From NCBI GenBank assembly GCA_044356835.1, contig JBIKVK010000022.1, forward strand, positions 1-23,998: a stretch of 23,998 nt of DNA, given 5' to 3'. Numbering within the stretch: the first letter of the stretch is position 1; each line of letters begins with the position of its first letter. Made by a program: the position numbers and the translations under genes. The notes beneath the pieces were generated by a model. It made no database searches, was not told the origin of the DNA, and saw only the letters and a list, made by a program, of their open reading frames with translations. The DNA comes from SYIM01 sp044356835 (GTDB lineage Bacteria > Pseudomonadota > Gammaproteobacteria > Burkholderiales > Burkholderiaceae_E). Shown here piece after piece: positions 1 to 8,541 of this stretch.

Positions 1-2
1 TG

Positions 3-476
3 TTTAATCTCGAGGACCAGGTGCGGCATTGCCGTGCCGTGCACCAGGACCAGGAAGCGCCGGAATTTGAATCGGACGAGCTGCTGGCACTGTCCCTGGC
101 AGTGACCGAAGCTTCAGCGGGTCTGCGGCTTCGGGCCATTCTGACGCCCGACCTGATGCCTCATTTCGAGTCTGGTCGCGCGCTCTATGAGCGGCGCCAG
201 GGCCAGCTCAATCTCGCCTGCGGGCATTGCCACGACCGGCATTGGGGCCGCCGCTTCCACACCGACCCACTCAGTCAGGGGCACCCGAATGGGTATCCGC
301 TCTTTCGGCTCGAATGGCAAAAGCCGGGTTCCCTTGAGCGACGGCTGCGCAGTTGCTTCTTCGGGGTGCGAGCCGACATTCCGTCCTGGGGTGACCTCAC
401 CATGCGCCAACTCGGGCTCTACTTGAACTGGCGCGGCGAGGGCCTTCCTCTGGAGGTACCTGCTGTCCGGAAATAG
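3..476 (+). CDS. soxA: SoxA, sulfur-oxidation diheme-type cytochrome c, C-terminal part
   Basis: The frame is open from the window edge, so the 5' end and signal peptide lie outside. SoxA pairs with SoxX in the periplasm and attaches thiosulfate to the SoxYZ carrier. The visible part holds one haem motif CGHCH (Cys codons at 219 and 228). It also holds the SoxA signature SQGHPNGYPLFRLEWQ, and the conserved RSCFFGVRA stretch with the cysteine (codon 354-356) that carries the persulfide haem ligand in characterised SoxA. The protein ends in EVPAVRK, a normal SoxA C-terminus, so the 3' end is intact. The next gene starts 134 bases on and belongs to another family, so soxA is probably the last sox gene on this side. 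Family assignment is firm; whether soxXYZB lie upstream cannot be seen. Confidence 0.9.
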   Translation, partial: FNLEDQVRHCRAVHQDQEAPEFESDELLALSLAVTEASAGLRLRAILTPDLMPHFESGRALYERRQGQLNLACGHCHDRHWGRRFHTDPLSQGHPNGYPLFRLEWQKPGSLERRLRSCFFGVRADIPSWGDLTMRQLGLYLNWRGEGLPLEVPAVRK

Positions 477-610
477 CCTCGAGTGATCCCGGATCCGGCA
501 CGTGCCCGCGCGCCGCGATGGCGTCAAGGCGTCCGCGGGGCTCCGGCGTTGCGCCCTGACCGGTTGTATCCTCGAAGGTTGACCCACATCCATCAGAAAG
601 GCGCAATCCT

Positions 611-1135
611 ATGGTCACACTACAGATCAATGGCAAGACCGCCACGGTCGACGTGGAGTCTGAAATGCCCCTCTTGTGGGTCATCCGGGAGCAGCTCGGG
701 CTGACAGGCACCAAGTTTGGCTGCGGTATCGCGCAGTGCGGCGCGTGCACGGTCCTGGTTGACGGGCAGCCCATGCGCTCCTGCATGTTCCCGGCCTCGG
801 CTGCGCAGGGATCGAAAATCACCACGATCGAGGGACTGTCCGCCGACGGCAGCCACAAGGTTCAACAGGCCTGGAAGGCGCTCGACGTTCCGCAGTGCGG
901 CTATTGCCAGAGTGGCCAGATCCTGGCGGCAGCGGCACTTCTCGAGCGCAAGCCCAAGCCCACCGATGCAGACATCGACGAGGCGATGACGAACATCTGC
1001 CGCTGCGGCACCTATGTCCGCATCCGTGCGGCCATTCACCACGCCGCCGGCGCCGCGCCAGCCGGTTCGGTCATCCACATGGTGGCGCAGGGCGAGCCGG
1101 GCGGTTGCTGCGCGAAGGAAGGGAGAGAGGCATGA
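611..1135 (+). CDS. (2Fe-2S)-binding small subunit of a molybdenum hydroxylase, IorA type
   Basis: A 174-residue protein with the two-cluster layout of xanthine oxidase-family small subunits. A plant-ferredoxin cluster is formed by Cys38, Cys43, Cys46 and Cys58, and a C-terminal helical-domain cluster by Cys96, Cys99, Cys130 and Cys132 (pattern CxxC then CRC). It would pass electrons from the molybdenum subunit encoded next, with which it overlaps by four bases (ATGA), implying a coupled heterodimer. The start at 611 is preceded by a modest AAGG site. The family is the isoquinoline 1-oxidoreductase/aldehyde dehydrogenase group, which often hands electrons to a cytochrome. The tail after residue 150 adds two cysteines (CC at 166-167) with no obvious role. 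The substrate is unknown; the name isoquinoline oxidoreductase is often over-applied. Confidence 0.9.
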   Translation: MVTLQINGKTATVDVESEMPLLWVIREQLGLTGTKFGCGIAQCGACTVLVDGQPMRSCMFPASAAQGSKITTIEGLSADGSHKVQQAWKALDVPQCGYCQSGQILAAAALLERKPKPTDADIDEAMTNICRCGTYVRIRAAIHHAAGAAPAGSVIHMVAQGEPGGCCAKEGREA

Positions 1136-3357
1136 GCGGCGAGACATTCGACTCGGCGCCCACGGGCGCATCCATCGGCGGCACCTCTTCGATTCCGAGC
1201 ACGGGGCGTCGCCGATTCCTCGTTGCCTCAGGCCTGAGCGCTGGTGGGCTGGCGCTGGGCTTTCACTTGCCCGGGCGCGCCCAGACGGCTCCAGCTACAG
1301 CTGAGGTCAATGCGTGGGTGGTCGTGACCCCCGATGACCAGTACGTGATTCGTGTTGCTCGGGCGGAAATGGGTCAGGGCACCCATACCGGACTGGCAAT
1401 GCTGGTCGCCGAGGAGCTGGAATGCGACTGGGTGCGCGTCAGGGTTGAGCCTGTCACGCCTGGCCAAAACCTCGCTCGCAAACGGGTGTGGCGCAACATG
1501 TCCACCGGCGGCAGCCGCGGCATTCGCGAGTCGCATGAGTACGTTCGTCAGGGGGGCGCGGCGGCGCGCATGATGCTGCTGCAGGCCGCGGCGGACCAGT
1601 GGTCGGTGCCGGTGGCCGAGCTCGGGGTCGACAGGGGAGTCATCACCCACCGGCCGAGCGGACGTCAGGTGCGCTACGGGCAGGTCGCAGCAGCGGCGGC
1701 GAAGCTTTCTCCGCCGGACCCCAAAGCCATCCGCTTGAAGTCGCCAAGGGAATGGAAGATCGCAGGCAGGCCGACGAAGCGCCTGGATACCGCGCAAAAG
1801 ATCAACGGTGAGACCAAGTACGGGATCGACACCGTGCTACCGAATATGCTCTACGCGGCCATTCTCAGTTGCCCTGTCTATGGCGGTCGCCTCGCCAGCT
1901 TTGACGAAGGCAAGGTCAATGCGAAACGCGGTATCAAAGGCGTCGTCCGGGTCGGCCAGAACTCCGTGGCGGTGGTGGCCGACAGCTGGTGGCGCGCGAA
2001 AATGGCGCTGGCAGAGTTGCCAGTGGTTTGGGACGAGGGGCCAAACGCTCGTGAGTCCAGCACTGCGATTGCGGAGCGTTTGTCGGCCGGTCTGACTGCG
2101 ACCCAGGAGGTGTTTGCAGACCGGAACGATGGCAACGTACAGGAGGTTCTGGCTCGATCGGCGCAACGGGTCGAAGCCGTGTATTCGACGCCGTTTGTGG
2201 CTCACGCCTGCATGGAACCGATGAATTGCACCGCGCGGGTCAGCGCCGACCGCGCCGAAGTGTGGGTCTCGAGCCAGAATGCGGAAGCCTCTCTTGCTGC
2301 GTTGGCGGCGGAGACCGGCCTGCCCCTCGAGAAGTGTGAGGCCTGGAACCCGCCGCTGGGCGGGGGCTTCGGTCGCCGCGGCGGCACTCAGGACTTCGTA
2401 CGACAGGCTGCGGCGATCGCAAAGCAGTTTCCCGGTACGCCGATCAAGCTGATTTGGAGCCGCGAGGAGGACATGTCGCATGACTACTTCCGCCCGATCG
2501 GTCAGTGCCGGCTTCAGGCCGGTCTGGATGAGAAGGGCCAGCTTCAGGCTTTGGCGCTCCGTGTCAGTGGGCAGTCGATCAACGCTTTCGCCGCGCCGCA
2601 CAACATCGTGGGCGGTAAGGATCGCAGGCAACTGCAGGGTTATTACGCCGAGCCCGGAGACGCCCAGTTTGGCTACACCGTGCCCAATCTGCTCGTCGAG
2701 TACGCGATGCGAAATACCTCAGTGCCCGTGGGGCCCTGGCGCGGCGTCAATACCAACCAGAACGGCATCTACCTCGAATGCTTCATGGACGAGGTGGCCA
2801 AAGCTGCTGGCCGTGATCCGCTCGAATTCCGCCGCTCGCTGATGGCGGCTCACCCCAAGCATCTGGGGGTGCTGAACGCTGCGGCCGAAAAGATCGGGTG
2901 GGGCAAACCCCCGCCGGCCGGTGTCTTCCGCGGCATCGCACAGTTCATGGGCTATGGCAGTTACTCCGCAGCCGTCGCCGAGGTCTCTCTGGATGGCGAT
3001 CTGGTCAAGGTGCACCGACTGGTGCTCGCCACCAACTGCGGCCACGCCCTGAATCCGGACCAGATTGCCGCTCAAGTGGAAGGGTCGGTGGCCTATGGTT
3101 TTGACTCCCTGATCAGCGAGTCGAGCGTGAACGCCGGTCGCATTGTCGAGCGCAACTTCGATACCTACCCGATCTGCCGCATGGCGCAGATGCCACGTGT
3201 TGAAACCGTCATTGTGCAGACCTACGACTTCTGGGGCGGCGTCGGCGAGCCTACGATCTGCGTGGTTGCGCCCGCGGTGATGAACGCCATCTCAGCCGCT
3301 CGAGGCAAGCCGGTGCGAAGACTGCCGCTGAAGTACGAGGGTTTGCGCCTGGCGTGA
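1132..3357 (+). CDS. Molybdopterin-binding large subunit of a molybdenum hydroxylase, IorB type, Tat-exported
   Basis: A 741-residue catalytic subunit. The start at 1132 is chosen because it overlaps the previous stop (ATGA), follows a GGGAGAGAGG ribosome site, and places a twin-arginine signal at residues 26-50 (GRRRFLVASGLSAGGLALGF). The same frame is open upstream to 895 but lies over the small subunit. The molybdopterin-binding loop GGGFGRR is at 410-416, and PVGPWRGV marks the substrate-channel region. The conserved catalytic glutamate sits in GVGEP (Glu706). The Tat signal on this subunit indicates periplasmic hydroxylation of an aromatic heterocycle or aldehyde, with the small subunit probably carried along by hitchhiking. 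No MoCo insertion chaperone (XdhC type) is visible. The 274 bases after the stop, up to the convergent gene, hold no convincing terminator. Confidence 0.92.
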   Translation: MSGETFDSAPTGASIGGTSSIPSTGRRRFLVASGLSAGGLALGFHLPGRAQTAPATAEVNAWVVVTPDDQYVIRVARAEMGQGTHTGLAMLVAEELECDWVRVRVEPVTPGQNLARKRVWRNMSTGGSRGIRESHEYVRQGGAAARMMLLQAAADQWSVPVAELGVDRGVITHRPSGRQVRYGQVAAAAAKLSPPDPKAIRLKSPREWKIAGRPTKRLDTAQKINGETKYGIDTVLPNMLYAAILSCPVYGGRLASFDEGKVNAKRGIKGVVRVGQNSVAVVADSWWRAKMALAELPVVWDEGPNARESSTAIAERLSAGLTATQEVFADRNDGNVQEVLARSAQRVEAVYSTPFVAHACMEPMNCTARVSADRAEVWVSSQNAEASLAALAAETGLPLEKCEAWNPPLGGGFGRRGGTQDFVRQAAAIAKQFPGTPIKLIWSREEDMSHDYFRPIGQCRLQAGLDEKGQLQALALRVSGQSINAFAAPHNIVGGKDRRQLQGYYAEPGDAQFGYTVPNLLVEYAMRNTSVPVGPWRGVNTNQNGIYLECFMDEVAKAAGRDPLEFRRSLMAAHPKHLGVLNAAAEKIGWGKPPPAGVFRGIAQFMGYGSYSAAVAEVSLDGDLVKVHRLVLATNCGHALNPDQIAAQVEGSVAYGFDSLISESSVNAGRIVERNFDTYPICRMAQMPRVETVIVQTYDFWGGVGEPTICVVAPAVMNAISAARGKPVRRLPLKYEGLRLA

Positions 3358-3631
3358 CGGGGCGGTAGCCAGCCGCGGGACGAATCGTTGTCATGCGCAA
3401 CAGCTCCGGCTGGGTACGGCAGCAGATCGCATCCGCCAAAGCTCATGACGCGCACGGGCGATTCGGGGAGGTCGGGCCGAGCGCGGTGCGGACCGACTGC
3501 TTTACGCGATAAGAAGTGGCTACGGTGTGGCGATCAGTGAAAGACAGTTTCAGACAAGGCAGAGCCCGAGGGACGAATGGGTGGACCTTGTCCGGTCGGT
3601 TGAAGCACTGCAAAGGACCTATTGATTCCTC

Positions 3632-5281
3632 TCAGGTCATCGTATGCGTGAACTTGGTTGTCGTGGCGCGAGCCTTTGAATCTGTCACGACATTCACCAA
3701 GGCAGTTCGGCCGGCCGCGACGGCAGCGCCCGCCCGCTCGAGGGCCGGCCGGATGTCTTCGGGCCGCTCCACATATTCGCCGTGGCAACCCAGAGCCTGG
3801 GCGATGAGATCGAAGCGCGTATAGCCAAGGTAGCGGCCTGGCTTGTTGCCCTCCGGATCGGCCGTCCAGCCGCCGTTGAGACTTACGACCACCAGTACGG
3901 GGATGTTGTGCCGGATTGCGGTGTCGAGCTCAAACCCGTTGAGACCGAATGAGCCATCGCCGTGCAGGACCACCACCTGTCGAGCGGGATCCGCCACTTT
4001 GGCCCCAAGGCCGAAGGGAAGTCCAACGCCCATGGTACCGAAGGTGCCGGAATTGAGCCTGTGACGCGGCAAGAAAGTCGGGATCGACTGTCGACCGAAA
4101 TTCAGAATCTCTTGCCCATCTACGACCAAAATGGCGTCACGGTCGATGAAATCGCGAATCTCCCGACAAAGGCGAAGCGGATGAATGGGCGTTTGATCCG
4201 TCGCCATCTTCAATTCCTGAGCCTCGCGTTTGGGAGCATCGATACGCTCGAGGTGTTCACGCCAGGCGAGGTAGCGATCCGCTGTCACACGGCCTAGGGC
4301 TGCATCGATCAGTTGCGAGAGGACGGCGCCGCAGTCCCCCAAAATCCCGACATCAGCCCGATGGCCCAAGCCAATCTCCGCAGGATCGATATCGATCCTG
4401 ACCAAACGGGCCTTTCCCGAAATCCGGGGAGGCAACCCGCCACCGAAGACGTAATTGAGTCGGGTGCCGACCACCAAAATGAAATCGGCTTCGCGAAGCG
4501 CGCTGGCTCGGGCGTTGAGCAGCGCATTTGGATGATCTTCCGGGAGAACCCCCCTTCCCTGTGGCGTCGTGTAGATCGGCATTCCGGTCAAGTCAAGCCA
4601 TTCACGCAGCCTGGCTTCGGCGCCCGACCAAAATACTCCGCTCCCAGAAAGGACGACCGGCCGCTCCGCAGCTTCCAACAAGGTAATAGTCTGTGCGATC
4701 AATGCAGGATCGCCCCGCGGGCGGGCGCGCTGAAGGGTGCGACTAAAATCGGGCCAGCGCACCGTGTCAAGATCGACCTCTTGGTACAAAACATCGGCCG
4801 GCAAATCCAGGTAGACCGGGCCGGGCCGCCCCGAGAGGGACTGGCGGAAGGCTGCATCGATCAGCTCGGGGATGCGACGCGTTTCATAAACGCGCTCAGC
4901 CCATTTGGTAACTGGTCGCATGATCGCGACTTGATCGATCTCCTGAAAAGCGCCCGTTCCCATTTCGGCCACGGGACTCGATCCCCCCAAGGCGACGACG
5001 GGGCTGCAGTCGACGAGCGCCGTTGCAAGCCCTGTGGTCAGGTTGATGGTGCCTGGGCCCGAGGCGCCCATGCAGACTCCTGGACGATTCAATACCCGCG
5101 CATAGGCGTGCGCCATCATCGCTGCGGCCTGCTCGTGCCGTACGTCGACGCCGCGCAACCCCAGGTTTATTGCGGCCCGTAGCAGATTGTTCATAGGCCC
5201 GCCCATCAGGAAAAAGAAATCCCTGACGCCGATACGCTGAAGGGACTCCGCTGCGAGCTGGCTACCGCTGATGCGACTCAT
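3632..5281 (-). CDS. ThDP-dependent enzyme resembling 2-hydroxyacyl-CoA lyase / oxalyl-CoA decarboxylase
   Basis: A 549-residue three-domain ThDP enzyme. The activating glutamate is Glu50 in RHEQAA, and the ThDP/Mg site is GDGS at 441-444 with Asn469. Several stretches match the 2-hydroxyacyl-CoA lyase and oxalyl-CoA decarboxylase branch better than acetolactate synthase, from memory of those families: MGTGAFQEIDQV near 107-118, GRPGPVYLDLPADVL near 151-165, and LPRHRLNSGTFGTMGVGL near 404-421. Those enzymes cleave or decarboxylate acyl-CoAs through formyl-CoA chemistry. It is the last gene of the minus-strand run, nine bases after ThDP enzyme 1. The tail (KARATTTKFTHTMT) lies where lyases have a CoA-covering lid but is not conserved with it. 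A 2-oxoacid decarboxylase or acetolactate synthase-like role is the main alternative. Confidence 0.85.
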   Translation of the reverse strand: MSRISGSQLAAESLQRIGVRDFFFLMGGPMNNLLRAAINLGLRGVDVRHEQAAAMMAHAYARVLNRPGVCMGASGPGTINLTTGLATALVDCSPVVALGGSSPVAEMGTGAFQEIDQVAIMRPVTKWAERVYETRRIPELIDAAFRQSLSGRPGPVYLDLPADVLYQEVDLDTVRWPDFSRTLQRARPRGDPALIAQTITLLEAAERPVVLSGSGVFWSGAEARLREWLDLTGMPIYTTPQGRGVLPEDHPNALLNARASALREADFILVVGTRLNYVFGGGLPPRISGKARLVRIDIDPAEIGLGHRADVGILGDCGAVLSQLIDAALGRVTADRYLAWREHLERIDAPKREAQELKMATDQTPIHPLRLCREIRDFIDRDAILVVDGQEILNFGRQSIPTFLPRHRLNSGTFGTMGVGLPFGLGAKVADPARQVVVLHGDGSFGLNGFELDTAIRHNIPVLVVVSLNGGWTADPEGNKPGRYLGYTRFDLIAQALGCHGEYVERPEDIRPALERAGAAVAAGRTALVNVVTDSKARATTTKFTHTMT

Positions 5282-5290
5282 AGTGACCGC

Positions 5291-6940
5291 CTATTCGTCC
5301 ATTCCGTAGTGAATGCGCCGATAGGGAACACTCGGCACGGTGCGGGATATACGCAAATCAATGATCATAGGGCCGGGATGGGCGACCCAGCCTTTGACGG
5401 CTTCGCACAGTTCATCATGGCTTCGAGCCAGCTTGCCGCGCGCGCCCATTGCAGTTGCGACGGCACCAAGATCTGGGCAGCTGATCACCGCCGTACTGGT
5501 ATCCATCGACTTGGCGTCGAGCTTATAGTACTCAGCACCCAGACATTCGTTGTTCATGACAACGACTAAAAGAGGCATCCTGTAGCGCACTGCTGTCTCA
5601 AACTCGGCCAGATGCATCATGAAACTCGCGTCACCATCGAGCAGCACAGCAGGCTGGTTGCCGGTAGCAGCCATGGCACCGATCGCCGCAGGCAGCATCT
5701 GACCAATACACCCGAAGAAATGCCCGGACTGAACAAGGCTGCGGCGACGCGTCATCAGCATGTTGGCAAAACCCGGAGTCATGCCGCTGCCGGACAGGAC
5801 ACCGAAATGCGGCGGAACCAACTCATCGACCGCCAAGACCGCCTCGCGCGGATCGACTGTGCCAGGATCGATGGGAAAGACCTTGCGGTCATATTTGTGA
5901 TCAATCAGCCGCGCCCTGACCTCCGGGGTGCGGTAACCCACGCACTTGACCCCTTGTTCACTGAGAAGGCTGTTGAGTGCTTCAACTCCGAGGCGTGCGT
6001 CAGACTGTACGTAGCAATCGGAAAATCGACCGCCGCTCATCATCACGTGGGGTTCGGTATCGATTTGAACGAAGCGTGCGTTCGGGTACTGATACCCGTG
6101 CTCTGTGGTGTAGCGGTTCAGACTCGCTCCGACTCCGATGACGACATCGGCCTCCTCGAATAGAGCGATTGCGGTTCTGGAAGCATAGGTGCCGGAGATG
6201 CCGACATGCCATTCACATTCATTAAGGTAGGTTCGGGCCATTAGCGATGTCGCAATGAGCGCACCGATGCGGTCTCCCAACTTGAGAGTCGCGTCCCCGG
6301 CGCCTGACCATTCGCCCCCTCGCCCGATAATGATCACGGGACGCCGTGCCGCACCGATGATCTCGGCTGCCTCATTAAGCGCCCGTGCATCGGGATGAAT
6401 GGTTGCGCGATTGAACAGGGCCGTCGTCGGTCGGTAAGGCTCATCATCGTCGAAATTCTTTTGCTGAAGATCCATCGGACAGCTAAGCATGACCGGCCGG
6501 CTTTCCATCCGGGCCATATGGAAGGCCTTGCGGACAACTTCATCGGTTGCTTCTGGAGAATTCAGGCGGACAAAGCCGGTTTCGCAGGCCGCGGCAAAGC
6601 GGGAGGAATCGAAGGCCTGAATGTATTCATCGTCGATTGTGGGGTGTTCACCGCAGAAAACAACCAGTGGCGAACGTGCCCGAGCGGCTGTCACTAGGCC
6701 CGTAGCCAGCTGCGTGACGCCCGGACCACACGTGGCCGTCGCAACCCCGGGGGTTCGGGTGACGCGTGCCCACCCATCGGCCATGCCGAGCCCCGCGCCC
6801 TCGTGCCGGACTTCGTGTACCTTGACGCCTAGCTTGTGAAGCTCGGCGACCCAGTACATGTTGCCATCGCCCATCATGCCGAAAGTTGCGGTCACACCTT
6901 CGGCACAAAAGGCCTGCGCCAAGCGCTCATAAACCTTCAT
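5291..6940 (-). CDS. ThDP-dependent enzyme of the acetolactate synthase-like family
   Basis: A 549-residue ThDP-binding protein with the usual order: pyrimidine-binding domain (about 1-165), central domain (190-330) and pyrophosphate-binding domain (365-530). The activating glutamate is Glu47 within RHEGAG, where most relatives have RHEQAA. The cofactor motif is GDAS at 436-439 followed by NN at 463-464. It is only distantly like the neighbouring ThDP protein despite identical length, so this is not a recent duplication. It lies 30 bases after the CoxG-like gene and nine bases before ThDP enzyme 2, in one probable transcript. The central domain reads as a possible degenerate FAD or ADP site, which I cannot settle by eye. 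Substrate unknown; decarboxylation or carboligation of a 2-oxoacid is the family expectation. Confidence 0.85.
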   Translation of the reverse strand: MKVYERLAQAFCAEGVTATFGMMGDGNMYWVAELHKLGVKVHEVRHEGAGLGMADGWARVTRTPGVATATCGPGVTQLATGLVTAARARSPLVVFCGEHPTIDDEYIQAFDSSRFAAACETGFVRLNSPEATDEVVRKAFHMARMESRPVMLSCPMDLQQKNFDDDEPYRPTTALFNRATIHPDARALNEAAEIIGAARRPVIIIGRGGEWSGAGDATLKLGDRIGALIATSLMARTYLNECEWHVGISGTYASRTAIALFEEADVVIGVGASLNRYTTEHGYQYPNARFVQIDTEPHVMMSGGRFSDCYVQSDARLGVEALNSLLSEQGVKCVGYRTPEVRARLIDHKYDRKVFPIDPGTVDPREAVLAVDELVPPHFGVLSGSGMTPGFANMLMTRRRSLVQSGHFFGCIGQMLPAAIGAMAATGNQPAVLLDGDASFMMHLAEFETAVRYRMPLLVVVMNNECLGAEYYKLDAKSMDTSTAVISCPDLGAVATAMGARGKLARSHDELCEAVKGWVAHPGPMIIDLRISRTVPSVPYRRIHYGMDE

Positions 6941-6970
6941 TTTATTGTCCCCGTATCGTTGTCAAATGCA

Positions 6971-7462
6971 TCAATCAGTTGAAAGCGTCGACTGCCCAGC
7001 TTGGGCACCAGCCGCGCCCGTACAGCGCACTGTAAGGCGCTCGGAAAAGTCCTTCGTCATCCGCTTGACGACCAGCGCGGTGCCGGATTCGATCAGCGAT
7101 GCCAATCGGCCACTGATTTCGACCTCGGACTGGATCAGAATCAAGGTGCCCGGTGCTGCCTCATCGGCAACCACCTGAAACGCGGTACTCGCTGAAAATC
7201 GGGTTCCGCCCTGATTGTCCTTGCCCCGTGAGCTCAACTTGCCCGTGCGATTCTGATCATCCATTTCGATTGCGACCCGTGCGCCAAAGCCGACCTTGGC
7301 CGGACCGAAGCGAACGGTGAGTTTCGCGTCGTAGTAGCCATCGTCCTGCAAGTCACCAAGCGTCGCACCTTCCACGCACTCAACTACAGCACGCGGGTCA
7401 GACAGCAGCGCCCAGACCGTGTCGGGATCGACCGGTACCTTCACCCGTTCATCGATCTTCAT
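6971..7462 (-). CDS. CoxG-like SRPBCC-fold protein
   Basis: A 163-residue protein that begins MKIDERVKVPVDPDTVWALL, the typical opening of the CoxG/SRPBCC (START-like) hydrophobic-cavity fold, followed by the family's DPRAVVECVEGATL segment and the helix ending MTKDFSERLTVRC. In CO dehydrogenase clusters CoxG is proposed to anchor the enzyme to the membrane. Here there is no CO dehydrogenase, and the nearest molybdenum hydroxylase is on the other strand 3.6 kb away. It sits four bases after the Bug gene and 30 bases before ThDP enzyme 1, so it is an integral part of this run. Its role here may be small-molecule binding or protein tethering; that is inference. Confidence 0.8.
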   Translation of the reverse strand: MKIDERVKVPVDPDTVWALLSDPRAVVECVEGATLGDLQDDGYYDAKLTVRFGPAKVGFGARVAIEMDDQNRTGKLSSRGKDNQGGTRFSASTAFQVVADEAAPGTLILIQSEVEISGRLASLIESGTALVVKRMTKDFSERLTVRCTGAAGAQAGQSTLSTD

Positions 7463-7466
7463 CGCG

Positions 7467-8441
7467 TCACTCGCCCTTGATTTGGCCTTTTTCGATAATC
7501 GCTCCCCAGCGCTTACGATCGGACTCGATCAACTGTTGAAATTCGGCCGGGGTGCTGAATTCAGCGATCGCGCCCAGTGCTGCAAGACGCTCCTGCATGG
7601 CTGGCTCGCTATTGATTCGTCGGATTTCAGCATTCCATTTCGTAATGATCTCGCGTGGTACGGATGAAGACGCAAGCACTGCCTGCCGCGAGCCACTCTC
7701 ATGACCGGGAACGGTCTGAGAAATCGTCGGCACACCTGGAAGAGCTGGGTGAGGCTCCTTGGTGGCGACGGCGATGGCTCTCAGTTTTCCACTCTTGATG
7801 TGGGGCAGGGTGGCCAGCAGACCATTGATCGAAAAGTCCACCTGGCCGCCCACCAGGTCGACGAGTGCGGGGCCGCCGCCCTTATAGGGTACATAGGTGA
7901 ACTTGACGCCCGCGGTCTGCTCGAGTTCAACGCCGGCAAGATGGGTTACGCTGCCCACGCCCGGGAGCGCGAAATTGAGTTGCCCAGGCCGGGATTTTGC
8001 CAGTTCGATCAGTTCGCTTACCGAACGCGCAGGCAGATTCGGGTGGGTGACTAATACGTTCGGACCATATGCCACCACTGCAACGCCGGTGAAGTCCTTC
8101 AAGAGGTCGAAGGGAATCTTGTAGAGCAGCGAGCGGATGGTCAAGCCGCCCACTTCAACCAGAAGCATCGTGTAGCCGTCTGCGGGAGACCGCAGTACAT
8201 GCTCCGCGCCAATCATTCCGCCTGCCCCGGCGCGGTTCTCGACCACAATGGGCTGCCCCCAGGCCTTGGTCAGTTCTGCGCCAATCATTCGAGCGACCAC
8301 GTCAGAGCCGCCGCTTGCTGCAAAGGGAACGATTAAGCGGATCGGCCTGGACGGATAGTCTTGTGCCTGAGCGAGGTTCGCCCCCGAAAGGGTGACTACA
8401 CCTGCAATCCAGGCGAGTAAACGATTCCATCGACTGTTCAT
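7467..8441 (-). CDS. Bug/TctC-family periplasmic solute-binding protein
   Basis: A 324-residue exported protein. An N-terminal signal peptide ends near AQAQ (residues 24-27). It is followed by the Bug hallmark YPSRPIRLIVPFAASGGSDV, the GGMIGAEHV segment, and YVPYKGGGPALVDLVGGQVD. Bug proteins bind carboxylates, amides or aromatic acids in the periplasm, some feeding tripartite tricarboxylate transporters and others acting as orphan sensors. No TctA or TctB membrane gene is present here. The ribosome site GGGAGGAG lies 6-7 bases before the ATG and is the strongest in the run. Its place between the acyl-CoA synthetase and the CoxG-like gene suggests that it captures the acid that the cluster metabolises. 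Confidence 0.92.
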   Translation of the reverse strand: MNSRWNRLLAWIAGVVTLSGANLAQAQDYPSRPIRLIVPFAASGGSDVVARMIGAELTKAWGQPIVVENRAGAGGMIGAEHVLRSPADGYTMLLVEVGGLTIRSLLYKIPFDLLKDFTGVAVVAYGPNVLVTHPNLPARSVSELIELAKSRPGQLNFALPGVGSVTHLAGVELEQTAGVKFTYVPYKGGGPALVDLVGGQVDFSINGLLATLPHIKSGKLRAIAVATKEPHPALPGVPTISQTVPGHESGSRQAVLASSSVPREIITKWNAEIRRINSEPAMQERLAALGAIAEFSTPAEFQQLIESDRKRWGAIIEKGQIKGE

Positions 8442-8541
8442 TGGGGTCTCCTCCCAGTTGATATCAACGATCGGGCGCTCGTGGGTCGTCGCCCGTATCG
8501 AACAAGGCTGGCCGCGGTACCAGCCCCAAAAACCTTCGGGT

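Noticed and set aside
895..1131. Upstream extension of the molybdenum hydroxylase large subunit frame
   Set aside because: The translation is Arg/His-rich and lies over the small subunit; the Tat signal and ribosome site place the start at 1132.
4313..5182. Long plus-strand open frame (289 codons) inside ThDP enzyme 2
   Set aside because: It is antisense to a clear ThDP enzyme gene and its protein has the Arg/Pro/Gly-rich look of a GC-rich shadow frame.
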